From an uncultured Prevotellaceae bacterium (GTDB taxonomy: Bacteria; Bacteroidota; Bacteroidia; Bacteroidales; Bacteroidaceae), in contig CAMPCG010000001.1 in NCBI GenBank assembly GCA_946644025.1, positions 1 through 51,765 on the forward strand: a stretch of 51,765 nt of DNA. The letters run 5' to 3'. Both the position numbers and the translations under genes were made by a program. Positions within the stretch are counted from its first letter, which is position 1. Each line of letters starts with the position of its first letter. The notes beneath the pieces are model-generated. The model made no database searches, was not told the origin of the DNA, and saw nothing but the letters and a program-made list of their open reading frames with translations. This document shows positions 30,747 to 39,700 of this stretch, in pieces.

Positions 30747-32021
30747 ATGTACAATCTGATCATCTACCTCTATCTCCTTGGCGTCGCCATTGCCAGCCGC
30801 TTCAATGAGAAGGTGCGGAAGATGTGGCGTGGCGAGCGCGATGCCTTCCGCGTGCTTCGTGAGCAGGTGGAGCCGGGGGCGCGCTACGTGTGGTTCCATG
30901 CTGCCTCGCTGGGCGAGTTCGAGCAGGGGCGGCCCCTCATGGAGCAGCTGCGGCGCGACAGGCCCGAGCTGAAGATTCTGCTCACCTTCTTCTCACCCTC
31001 GGGCTACGAGGTGCGCAAGGACTACCAGGGGGCCGACATCATCTGCTACCTGCCGCTGGACACACCGCTCAACGCCCGGCGCTTCCTCAGGCTCATACGT
31101 CCCGAGATGGCGTTCTTCATCAAGTATGAGTTCTGGTACAACTATCTTCACATACTGAAGCACCGCCAGGTGCCGGTCTACAGCGTGAGCAGCATCTTCC
31201 GCGAGGGGCAGGTGTTCTTCCGCTGGTACGGGCGGCAGTACGGGCGCGTGCTGAAGTGCTTCACCCACTTCTACGTGCAGAACGAGAAGAGCCGCGAGCT
31301 GCTTGCCAGCATCGGCCTGACGAACGTCACCATCACCGGCGACACACGCTTCGACCGCGTGCTGCAGATAAAGGAAGAGGCCGCCCACGATGGAGGCACG
31401 ATAGAAAGCCTCCTGAAGGCCAAGACTATAGTAGCCCCCTCGGGGGCCGAATGGGGGGCTTCTGCGACTCCCAAAGTCTTCGTCGCCGGCTCCTCATGGC
31501 TGCCCGACGAGGAAATCTTCATACGCTATTTCCGTGAGCATCCCGACTGGAAGCTCATCATCGCGCCCCACGTCATCGGCGAGGATCACCTGCAGCAGAT
31601 AGAGAAGCTGCTGCAGGGCAGGAAGGTGGTGAGGTATTCAGGAGGGGCAGGGTGTGAGTCGCCGGAAGCTTTAATCATCGACTGCTTCGGCCTTCTCTCC
31701 AGCATCTACCGCTACGCCACGGTGACCTACGTGGGTGGCGGTTTCGGCGTGGGCATCCACAACACGGTGGAGGCCGCCGTGTGGGGTCGGCCCGTCGTCT
31801 TCGGCCCCAACAACGAGAAGTTCCAGGAGGCGCAGGAGCTGAAAGCCTGCGGCGGCGGCTTCGAGATAGGCTCCTATGAGGACTTCGCCCGGCTCATGGA
31901 CCGCTTCGACCGCGACCCACAGTTCACTGCCGCTGCCGGACACGCCGCCGGACAGTACGTGCAGCAGAAGGCTGGCGCCACAAGGCGGATTCTGGCAGAC
32001 ACCATAGCCCGCCTGAAATGA
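30747..32021 (+). CDS. waaA: 3-deoxy-D-manno-octulosonic acid (Kdo) transferase
   Basis: A 424-residue GT30 glycosyltransferase adding Kdo to lipid A precursor at the inner membrane. The N-terminal anchor is YNLIIYLYLLGVAIASRF. HAASLGEFEQGRPL (about 47-60) carries the family's acidic residue. TGDTRFDRV and the C-terminal VTYVGGGFGVGIHNTVEAAVWGRPVVFGP are diagnostic. The ATG at 30747 is preferred to the TTG at 30729. Residues about 227-242 (VAPSGAEWGASA) are a short in-frame palindromic insert matching one in the exporter gene at 11525-11553. It sits in the inter-domain region and should be tolerated. Confidence 0.93.
   Translation: MYNLIIYLYLLGVAIASRFNEKVRKMWRGERDAFRVLREQVEPGARYVWFHAASLGEFEQGRPLMEQLRRDRPELKILLTFFSPSGYEVRKDYQGADIICYLPLDTPLNARRFLRLIRPEMAFFIKYEFWYNYLHILKHRQVPVYSVSSIFREGQVFFRWYGRQYGRVLKCFTHFYVQNEKSRELLASIGLTNVTITGDTRFDRVLQIKEEAAHDGGTIESLLKAKTIVAPSGAEWGASATPKVFVAGSSWLPDEEIFIRYFREHPDWKLIIAPHVIGEDHLQQIEKLLQGRKVVRYSGGAGCESPEALIIDCFGLLSSIYRYATVTYVGGGFGVGIHNTVEAAVWGRPVVFGPNNEKFQEAQELKACGGGFEIGSYEDFARLMDRFDRDPQFTAAAGHAAGQYVQQKAGATRRILADTIARLK
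31431..31464 (+). repeat. In-frame palindromic element in waaA
   Basis: The sequence starts GTAGCCCCCTCGGGGGCCG and ends GGGGGGCTTC. It is almost the same as the right half of the exporter insert (11520-11553). It is read in the same frame, giving APSGA. Confidence 0.82.
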
Positions 32022-32040
32022 CAGCGAACGCCATAATTCT

Positions 32041-32089
32041 TTTCGTTTATTGTGCGGCCTGCGAGGCCGCCACCGCCCAGTAAAGGAAA
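32041..32089 (-). repeat. Dispersed ~50-bp intergenic repeat, copy 2
   Basis: Inverted copy of 950-1001, in the gap between waaA and the CDP-alcohol phosphotransferase. The two copies differ by a few bases only. Confidence 0.8.
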
Positions 32090-32133
32090 ATAGAATTGTG
32101 AATTGGAAATGATTTAAACAGAAAAGACACTTG

Positions 32134-33117
32134 ATGAACGAGAAAGTAAACAAGACCCTGAAATCTGCCGAGACCGAGGACTGGCTCGACCTGCACGTCA
32201 TACGTCCGGCGTGCTACTATCTCTCGCTTTTCTTCGCCAAGTTCGACATCCATCCCAACACCGTCACCATCCTCTCCATGATTGTAGGTGCGGCCAGCTG
32301 CGTGTTCTTCGCCAGCGGCTGCCTGTACTACGAGGGCACTACGGGCCTGGTGATGAACCTCGTGGCCATCGCCATGCTCATGGTGGCCGACCTGCTTGAC
32401 TGCACCGACGGCCAGCTGGCCCGCATGACGGGGAAGAAGAGCCGACTGGGGCGCATACTCGACGGCATGGCCGGCTTCGTGTGGTTCGTGCCCATCTATC
32501 TGGCCATCGTGTGGCGCTTCTACGAGCACCACACGCTGGAGTTCTCGTTCCTGGGCATCGCCGACACCGAGCAGAACGTGCTCATTGCCACCGCCGTGGT
32601 CTTTGTCCTGTCGCTCATCTCGGGCTTCTCGGGACTGGCGGGGCAGCAGCGACTGGCCGACTACTATATCCAGGTGCACCTCTTCTTCCTGAAAGGCGAG
32701 AAGGGCAGCGAGCTGGACAACTCGCGCAGGCAGCAGGAGATATACGACAACATGGGCCCCGAGACGCCCGGCTACGAGCGAACGTTCCAGAAGTCGTACA
32801 TTGACTACACCCGCAAGCAGGAGAAGGCCACGCCCCAGTTCCAGCGCCTCATGGCAAGGCTGAAGGAGAAGTACGGCTCGACAGACAACATCCCCGCCGA
32901 CGTGAGAGAGCGCATCCACGCCTCGTCGCTGGCCGTCATACCCTGGAACGGACTGCTGACGTTCAACTTCCGCTCAGCCTTCCTCTTCCTCTTCTGTCTG
33001 CTCGACGTGCCCGCCCTGAACTTCGTCTGGGAGATTGTAGGCATGGGGCTGCTCACGCTCTACGTGAACCGCCGCCACGAGGCCTTCTGCAAGAAGATTG
33101 CCGACAGCCTGGGATAA
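32134..33117 (+). CDS. CDP-alcohol phosphatidyltransferase-family membrane protein
   Basis: A 327-residue polytopic protein of the family that joins a CDP-activated alcohol to a lipid (or CDP-lipid to an alcohol). The motif is D89-xx-D92-G-xx-A96-R97-x8-G106-xxx-D110, in LLDCTDGQLARMTGKKSRL and what follows. The fourth Asp expected four residues after D110 is Gly114. That Asp is the usual catalytic base, so this enzyme is either diverged in mechanism or a subfamily with another base. A long soluble stretch (about 190-260) separates helix groups. The ATG at 32134 is used; 32131 is a TTG. It heads the group of genes for a headgroup nucleotidyltransferase, flippase and carrier. Confidence 0.85.
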   Translation: MNEKVNKTLKSAETEDWLDLHVIRPACYYLSLFFAKFDIHPNTVTILSMIVGAASCVFFASGCLYYEGTTGLVMNLVAIAMLMVADLLDCTDGQLARMTGKKSRLGRILDGMAGFVWFVPIYLAIVWRFYEHHTLEFSFLGIADTEQNVLIATAVVFVLSLISGFSGLAGQQRLADYYIQVHLFFLKGEKGSELDNSRRQQEIYDNMGPETPGYERTFQKSYIDYTRKQEKATPQFQRLMARLKEKYGSTDNIPADVRERIHASSLAVIPWNGLLTFNFRSAFLFLFCLLDVPALNFVWEIVGMGLLTLYVNRRHEAFCKKIADSLG

Positions 33118-33157
33118 AAGAATATAGAAGTAAAGTCTTAAATATCAAAACAAATCA

Positions 33158-34228
33158 GTGGTCTGGACTAAGCAGCGGGTAAACAACCTTTTCTTCTTCA
33201 TCGGCGTGGCTGCCGTCGTGGTGATGCTCTTCACCTTCGACATCAGCTTTGCCGAGCTGTGGCAGCACCTGTGTCATGCCGGCTACTGGCTCATACCCAT
33301 CATCGGCATCTGGGTCGTCATCTACGCCATCAACGCCTTGGCGTGGCAGCAGATTATCAAGAGCAATGTCAAAGTCGCCGAGTCCTCGTCTGCCGTGACC
33401 CCCACGGGGGGCGAGGGTGGTGCTTCTTTCTGGCGTGTCTACCGCCTCACCATCACGGGCTATGCCCTGAACTACGCCACGCCCGTCGGCGGCCTTGGCG
33501 GCGAGCCTTACCGCATCATGGAGCTGTCGAAGGACGTCGGCACCGAGCGGGCCACGTCCAGCGTCATCCTCTACGCCATGATGCACTTCCTGGCCCATTT
33601 CCTGCTGTGGTTCTCCACCATCTTCCTCTACCTGGGTCTGGCGGCCGTCGGCGACCTGCCGCTGACGCCGGTCATCGGCGTGGTCTTTGCCCTCATCGTC
33701 GTTTTCTGCCTCGCCGCCTTCTACGTGCTCTCGCGGGGCTATAAGAACGGCGTGGCCATGACCGTCTTCGGCTGGCTTAGCCATGTACCGGGCGTCAGAG
33801 GCTGGGCCACCCGCTTCAGCCAGCGCCACGCCGAGAAGCTGCGCCATGTCGACGAGCAGATTGCCGCCCTTCACCATACCGACAAGCGTGCCTTCTACAG
33901 CAGCCTGGCCCTGGAGTACCTGGCCCGCATCGTCCAGGCCCTGGAGATTCTGTTCATGCTCCTGCTCTTCGGCGTCGACGGCGGCGGCACCTTCGCCGGC
34001 ATCGCGCTGACCTTCCTCCACAGCATCCTCATCCTCTCCCTGACCACCCTGCTGGCCAACCTCTTAGGCTTCTTGCCCATGCAGCTCGGCGTGCAGGAGG
34101 GCGGATTCGTGGTCTCCATAGCCGCGCTGGGACTGTCGGCGGCGCTCGGCATCTTCGTGAGCATCATCTGCCGTGTACGCGAAATCATCTGGATAGCCAT
34201 AGGCATCCTGCTGATGAAGTTAAAATAG
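33158..34228 (+). CDS. Flippase-like membrane protein (LPG-synthase transmembrane / YbhN family)
   Basis: A 356-residue protein with about eight membrane segments and the family features GYALNYATPVGGLGGEPYRIM (about 100-120) and GFLPMQLGVQEGGFVVS (about 302-318). Members flip lipids across the inner membrane (the MprF N-domain and AglD relatives). The start is GTG (VWTKQRVNNLFFF). Residues about 75-91 (SSSAVTPTGGEGGAS) are a small G+C-rich in-frame insert between helices. Its place between the CDP-alcohol enzyme and the PLP enzyme suggests that it moves their lipid product. Confidence 0.82.
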   Translation: MVWTKQRVNNLFFFIGVAAVVVMLFTFDISFAELWQHLCHAGYWLIPIIGIWVVIYAINALAWQQIIKSNVKVAESSSAVTPTGGEGGASFWRVYRLTITGYALNYATPVGGLGGEPYRIMELSKDVGTERATSSVILYAMMHFLAHFLLWFSTIFLYLGLAAVGDLPLTPVIGVVFALIVVFCLAAFYVLSRGYKNGVAMTVFGWLSHVPGVRGWATRFSQRHAEKLRHVDEQIAALHHTDKRAFYSSLALEYLARIVQALEILFMLLLFGVDGGGTFAGIALTFLHSILILSLTTLLANLLGFLPMQLGVQEGGFVVSIAALGLSAALGIFVSIICRVREIIWIAIGILLMKLK

Positions 34229-34264
34229 CAAACCAGTAATAAATACAGTAAATCGTAAATATCA

Positions 34265-35395
34265 ATGATGAATTTCTTAGACCGTAACGAGTTTAACTTT
34301 GAACCGAGTGAGAAGGTGGTCGAGGCCATCCGCCGTTTCGACCCCAAGGAACTGTGCTTCTATACCCGCATCTACGACCAGGGCAAGAAGAGCGTCATCA
34401 GCGTTCGTCTGAGCGAGATTTACCACGTGCCCGAGGAGCAGGTGCTGCTCACTTACGGCGGCGAGGACATGCTGAAGAATGCCATCCACTATTTCCTCTC
34501 CAACTACCGACCCTCCCCCCAGCCCCTCCCTGCAGGGAGGGGAGTAGGCACTAATGGCGCAGAAAGTGACTGCACCCCTCCCTCACAGGGAGGGGACGGG
34601 GGAGGGTCGGTCATCCTCATTCCCGAGTTCTCCTGGTGGTACTACAACCGCGTGGCCAGCGAGTGCGGCGGCACCTTCGAGATGTACCCCCTTCACGAGC
34701 AGGACGACACCTTCGCCTACGACGTGGACGAGGTCATCGAGTACACCAACCGCATACACCCCCGCATGTTGCTTCTTGCCTCGCCCAACAACCCGACGGG
34801 CAACAGCCTCTCGCCCGAGGAGGTGGGCCGCATCATGGAGAGCATACCCGAGGACACGATGGTGCTCATCGACGAGGCCTACGCCAGCTTCATCTCTTCA
34901 GACACCGACTACATCGCCCCGCTCGTCAACACCTATTCCAACCTCATCATCTCTCGCACGCTGTCCAAGTTCTACGGTCTGCCCGGCCTGCGCTGCGGCT
35001 TCGGCTTCATCGGCAAGGGCCACGAGCAGTTTGAGAGCTACGTGAACAAGTACCTGGGCTACAACCGCTTCTCCGAGGCCGTTGCCCTGGCCGCCCTCGA
35101 CAGCGACGAGCACTACCGCCGCGTGGCCGACGACATGGAGTGGGGCCGCCAGCTCTACAAGCGCTGCCTGGGAGGACTGCCCGGCTTCAAGGTCTACAAG
35201 AGCGTGGCCAACTTCATCCTCATCAAGTACCCCGAGGCTAAGAAGGAGGCTCTGCAGCAGGCCCTCGCCAGCGAGAGCTACAAGATTAAGTTCATGGCCG
35301 ACAAGGGCCTGGAGTCTTGCGTCCGCATCACGCTGGGGCGCAAGGAGCAGACCCAGGCCGTCTGCGACATTATATATAAGGTATGTACGGAGTAA
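34265..35395 (+). CDS. PLP-dependent aminotransferase/decarboxylase, HisC-CobD-like (fold type I)
   Basis: A 376-residue class I/II fold enzyme. Features are the SPNNPTGN loop, VLIDEAYASF with the Asp that binds the pyridine nitrogen, and SRTLSKFYGLPGLRCGF with the PLP Lys. The closest families are histidinol-phosphate aminotransferase and the CobD threonine-phosphate decarboxylase. The context, next to a nucleotidyltransferase and a CDP-alcohol enzyme, fits an enzyme making a phosphorylated amino-alcohol (for example from a phospho-amino-acid) better than histidine synthesis, but this is inference. Residues about 80-115 are an in-frame palindromic insert shared with the DUF5686 gene. Its end overlaps the next gene by 13 bp. 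Confidence 0.85.
   Translation: MMNFLDRNEFNFEPSEKVVEAIRRFDPKELCFYTRIYDQGKKSVISVRLSEIYHVPEEQVLLTYGGEDMLKNAIHYFLSNYRPSPQPLPAGRGVGTNGAESDCTPPSQGGDGGGSVILIPEFSWWYYNRVASECGGTFEMYPLHEQDDTFAYDVDEVIEYTNRIHPRMLLLASPNNPTGNSLSPEEVGRIMESIPEDTMVLIDEAYASFISSDTDYIAPLVNTYSNLIISRTLSKFYGLPGLRCGFGFIGKGHEQFESYVNKYLGYNRFSEAVALAALDSDEHYRRVADDMEWGRQLYKRCLGGLPGFKVYKSVANFILIKYPEAKKEALQQALASESYKIKFMADKGLESCVRITLGRKEQTQAVCDIIYKVCTE
34504..34609 (+). repeat. In-frame palindromic element in the PLP-enzyme gene
   Basis: The arms (34508-34549 and 34573-34612) are near-reverse-complements. The left arm starts CCGACCCTCCCCCC and carries AGGGAGGGGAGTAG, matching the left arm at 15312-15352. It encodes RPSPQPLPAGRGV and PPSQGGDGGGSV, so the orientation and frame also match. 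Confidence 0.9.
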
Positions 35396-36114
35396 TTCTT
35401 GCAGCGGGCATGGCCAAGCGGCTGCGCCCCCTTACCGACACGAAGCCTAAGTGCCTGCTCACCGTGGGTGGACGTACGCTGCTCGAGCGCACCGTCGACG
35501 CCATGGCCGGAGCGGGCATCACGGAGTTCGTCATCGTGACCGGCTACCGGGCCGACCAGATACGCGACTTCCTCAGCGTCACATATCGCTCATCACTTCT
35601 CACTTTCCACTTCTTAGACAATGCCGACTACGAGCACAACAACAACATCTACTCGCTGTGGATGTCGGGCCGGGTGGTGCGCGGCCGTGAGTTCCTGCTC
35701 ATGGACAGCGACATACTCTGTGCGCCCGAGGCCGTGCTCACCATGGCCCGCCAGGAGGGGTCGGCCCTTGCCGTCAACCGCCACGAGCTGGGCGAGGAGG
35801 AGATGAAGGTCGTCGTGGACCAGGACATGCACATCACCGAGATAAGCAAGACCTGCAGCCCCGCCGCCGCCATGGGCGAGAGTGTGGGCATAGAGCGCGT
35901 CAGCGCCTCCTATAGCGAGGCCCTCTTCCGCGAGCTCGACCAGATGATAGAGGGCGAGGGCCTCATCGACATCTTCTACGAGCGGGCCTTCGAGCGGCTC
36001 ATCCCCCAGGGCCACACCTTCCGCGTGGTAGACACCACCGACTTCTTCTCCTACGAGATTGACACTCCCGAGGACTACGAACACGCACAAAAACTAATTA
36101 ACGAAAAGCAATAA
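35383..36114 (+). CDS. LicC/GlmU-type nucleotidyltransferase (candidate CTP:phospho-alcohol cytidylyltransferase)
   Basis: A 243-residue sugar-nucleotidyltransferase-fold enzyme. The NTP-binding start GVILAAGMAKRLRPLTDTKPKCLL, the NNIYSLWMS segment and LLMDSDILC (metal-binding Asp) match LicC-like phosphocholine cytidylyltransferases. ETDxF-type C-terminal wording here is TDFFSYEIDTPEDYEHA. It would make a CDP-alcohol for the phosphotransferase encoded three genes upstream. It overlaps the PLP gene by 13 bp and is three bases from the next start, so it is clearly in an operon. Use of CTP and the identity of the alcohol are inferred. Confidence 0.85.
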   Translation: MYGVILAAGMAKRLRPLTDTKPKCLLTVGGRTLLERTVDAMAGAGITEFVIVTGYRADQIRDFLSVTYRSSLLTFHFLDNADYEHNNNIYSLWMSGRVVRGREFLLMDSDILCAPEAVLTMARQEGSALAVNRHELGEEEMKVVVDQDMHITEISKTCSPAAAMGESVGIERVSASYSEALFRELDQMIEGEGLIDIFYERAFERLIPQGHTFRVVDTTDFFSYEIDTPEDYEHAQKLINEKQ

Positions 36115-36117
36115 CCC

Positions 36118-36699
36118 ATGAAACGCATTTTATTCTTAACCATTCTCTGTCTGAATGTCATTTTCCTTTTCGCCCAGGGCAGCGACTTCCAGCGTGCCGT
36201 GTCCCACTTCAAGGGCCGCGCCGCCAGTGCCGTAGCCACGCGCATCACCCACAAGGCCGCGCTGGCCAGCGACGCCACCGCCAAGGGCACGCTCACCATG
36301 CGCCAGCCCGCCAGGGTGGAAATCTCCATCGACGGCGGCAAGGATGCCCTGCTCATGGAGGGCAGCACGTTCACCATGACCGTGAGCGGCAAGAAGCACG
36401 TCACCACGAGCCAGAAGAACCCGCAGTTTGCCACCTTCCAGAAGGTCTTCGAGGCCGTCCTTGCCGGCGGCACGCAGGACATCGGCGCGCTGAAGGAGGT
36501 CAGCGTGAAGAAGGAGGGCAAGACGCTCGTTGTCACCATCACGCCCGAGGCTGCCGACAAGAAGCAGCGCCGCCGCATGATGTTCACCTCGTTCGTGCTG
36601 ACCGTGGACAGCGCCACCTCGCAGCTGCTCTCCCTGCGCATGAACGAGAAGGCCGGCAACTACACGGAGTACAGCTTCTCGGGCTTCGAGTTCAAGTAG
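36118..36699 (+). CDS. LolA-like outer-membrane lipoprotein carrier
   Basis: A 193-residue periplasmic protein with a signal peptide (MKRILFLTILCLNVIFLFAQ). The LolA/LolB-like open beta-barrel pattern is visible: GTLTMRQPARVEISIDGG, then DALLMEGSTFTMTVSGKK, then SFVLTVDSATSQLLSLRMNEKAGNYTEYSFSGFEFK. LolA shuttles lipid-modified molecules to the outer membrane. It comes right after the nucleotidyltransferase (3-bp gap), so it may carry the lipid made by this operon rather than lipoproteins in general. LolA-like proteins also occur in aryl-polyene clusters. Confidence 0.85.
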   Translation: MKRILFLTILCLNVIFLFAQGSDFQRAVSHFKGRAASAVATRITHKAALASDATAKGTLTMRQPARVEISIDGGKDALLMEGSTFTMTVSGKKHVTTSQKNPQFATFQKVFEAVLAGGTQDIGALKEVSVKKEGKTLVVTITPEAADKKQRRRMMFTSFVLTVDSATSQLLSLRMNEKAGNYTEYSFSGFEFK

Positions 36700-36782
36700 C
36701 CGTGCCCCCGCTTCTTAGACATGAAAACTAAGCATTTTCGCTTTTATTTAACTAACTCAACTATTAACTAAATCAAGTCACC

Positions 36783-39700
36783 ATGAGAAAAATTACCTTG
36801 TTGACTTTCGCCGCCCTCTTTATGGCGACGGCCGGCCTGGCTAAGGACGGGCCGAAGCGACTGACCGGGCTGAAGACCGCCCAGGAGTCGACCACACAAC
36901 ACCAAACTCCCAAAACCGCTTTCGGCGAGCTCTTGCAGCGACAGGGCACCGGCACGCAGACGCTGCGTCAGCGTTCGGCGTCGTCGCTCACCATGCCGTG
37001 GCACAAGCTTGCACCGCGCAGGGCAGGCATCGTCACCACCCAGCCCGCAGGACAGTACTCGACGCTGAGCCGCAGCGGCGAGGCCTACGGAGCATCCTTG
37101 TTCGGCGTGATGTACGCCACGGTGAGCGGTAAGGTGTGCGAGGTCGTCCTCGGCGACAAGAACACCGTCTACATGAAGAACATCATTTCGCAGTTCAACA
37201 CCAACTCCTGGATTCAGGGCACGCTGAGCGGGACCACCATCACCTTCGATTTCCCGCAGGCCATCTACGAGGAGAGCGGCACTACCTACTACGCCATGAT
37301 GATGACCTTTGACGAGGCCGGCCAGACCTACGTCAAGGATGCGGCCAGCCAGAAGCTGACCTTCAACTACAACGCCCGCACGGGCAGCCTCACCTCTACC
37401 GCCGACCTTTCCGACGGCAGCCGCGTGGTGGGCCTGGCCGATGTCAGCGGCGGCTGGACGGGATTTGCCGACTGGAACATCTCGCTGACCGCTGTCACCG
37501 AGAAGCCCGCCGAGGCTCCCGCCGGCATGACCACCACCGACTATGCCATCACCGCTCCCGGCGTGGTGGGCTCCATTGCCCAGGTAGGATTCAGCGGCGA
37601 CGAAGTGTGGGTGCAGGGTCTCTACAGCAACATGCCCGATGCCTGGGTACACGGAACCATCAGCGGCGACAAGGTCGTCTTCCCCAACATGCAGTACCTC
37701 GGCGCCGACCTGGTGAACGGCTACTTCCAGTATCTCGTCTCGGCCACGGCTGAGGAGGTCTACGACGAGTATTACGATGAGTACTACACCGAGTACAGCT
37801 TCAGCGACGACGACATCACCTTCGACTACGACCCGACGGCCCGCACGCTGACCAACAGCTCGTGCTTCCTCATCAACGCCGGCACCGACGACGTGAGCTA
37901 CGCCGCCGCCTTCGACAAGGCTTCGCTGAAGCCCTTCACCGAGGTGGCTGCCACGCCTAAGGCTCCCTCGTGGAACAACATCATGGAGTATGGATTCCAA
38001 TACTTCTACGTGCAGCAGTACGGATGGGGCATCTTCGACTTCAACGTCTATCCTGAGGACGCCGACGGCGACTTCATCCTGCCCGAGAAGCTCTCCTACC
38101 AGCTCTACACCCGTGTGAACGGCGAGGAGAAGCCCTACGTCTTCTCGGCCTTCGACCATGTCAACCTCGAGACGGCCACGATGACCGAAGTGCCCTTCGG
38201 CTTCAGCGACGGCTGGGACTTCTACCCCGAGGGCGTCAGACAGGAGATTTACTTCTTCACCGCCGGTGCCGAGGCCTACGGTGTGCAGGCCATCTACCGT
38301 GGCGGTGGCGAGGAGCGCCGCTCGGAGATCGTCTGGTTCAACACGCCCAGCCTCTTCACCGACGTCCAGCCTGAGGCCGCCACGCCCGACTATCCCGAGG
38401 TGAGCGCCGACAACGTGGGCAGCAGCATCACCGTCAGCCCCTACACCGGCAACGAGAACCGCGCCACCTTCGGATTCTGGACCCCGCAGACCTACGACGT
38501 GGCCATACATCTGCAGGACGCCAACCTCACTGGCACGCACATTGACCAGATTACCTTCCCCGTGAAGCGCGTCAACGGCACCAGCGGCTACAAGGTGTGG
38601 CTGTCGAGCCAGCTGCGCGTGGAGAACAACGTGAACGTGCCCGACCTCGTCTCCATCGACGTCGCGCCCACCAAGACCGGCAACATGACCGTCACCCTGC
38701 CCAAGCCCTACATCATCCCCGCCGAGGGTGTCTACGTGGGCTACAGCGTCACCGTCGACAAGGAGATTGATGCCGACGGCGGCCCCGTCACCACCATCGA
38801 CGAGGTGAAGCCCAGCGGCATGTACATCCACATGAGCCGCAACCTGCTGAAGTGGGCCGACCTGAGCCAGGATGCCGGCATGTCGGCCGTCATCGACGTC
38901 ACCGTCAGCGGCAGCGCCGTGGCCGACAACTCCGTGACGCCCGTAGACGGAGCCAACGTCTACGTCAAGGTGGGCGAGGGATTCACCGTCACTCAGCAGT
39001 TCGTCAACCAGGGTGCCGCCGGCATCAAGTCGATGGACGTGGAGTACACCCTCAACGGAAAGACCGAGACCAAGCACATCACCTGCAACGTCAAGGGACA
39101 GCAGGGCCTCACTGCCTACGATACCTTCACCCTGCCCGCCATCAGCGAGGCCGGCAACTACGACTTCTCGCTGCGCGTGCTGAAGGTGAACGACCAGGAC
39201 AACGCCTACGCCTCGACCGAGGCCAAGACCACCGTCGTGGTGCTCAACAGCGTGCCCAAGAAGCGCACCCTGCTCGAGGAGTACACCGGCACGTGGTGCG
39301 GATGGTGCCCCCGCGGATTCGTCGCCCTGGAGCTGCTCAAGGAGAACTATGCCGACGACTACGTCACCATCAGCTACCACAACGACGACCCGATGGAGAT
39401 TCTCGCCTCCAGCGACTACCCCTCGCCCGTGGGCGGATTCCCCGATTCATGGATGGACCGCGGCATGGAGCTTGACCCCTACGGCGGCGAGCCCTACGAC
39501 GACTCCCACTTCAGCACCCTCGATCTCCTGCAGTGGCGCAACGCCATGTTCGGCAACGCCGAGCTTGACGTCACCGCCGAGCTCACCGAGGCTGAAGACG
39601 AGATACTCGTCACGACCAACGTCACCTTCCCCTACAGCGACGACAAGGCCAACTTCGCACTGGAGTATGTGCTCGTCGAGGACGGAATGACCGGACCTGC

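Noticed and set aside
29244..30899. 551-codon minus-strand frame over gltX
   Set aside because: Antisense shadow of a certain synthetase gene.
34504..34609. Frameshift or assembly error in the PLP-enzyme gene
   Set aside because: The frame is intact across the insert and the same element is found in another gene, so an inserted repeat explains it better.
35560..35625. Insert in the nucleotidyltransferase gene
   Set aside because: The segment (VTYRSSLLTFHFLDNADY) has unusual base use, but the protein length and motif spacing fit the family.
36768..39380. 870-codon minus-strand frame over the Omp28-like gene
   Set aside because: Antisense shadow; the composition is typical of reversed G+C-rich coding DNA and no domain is visible.
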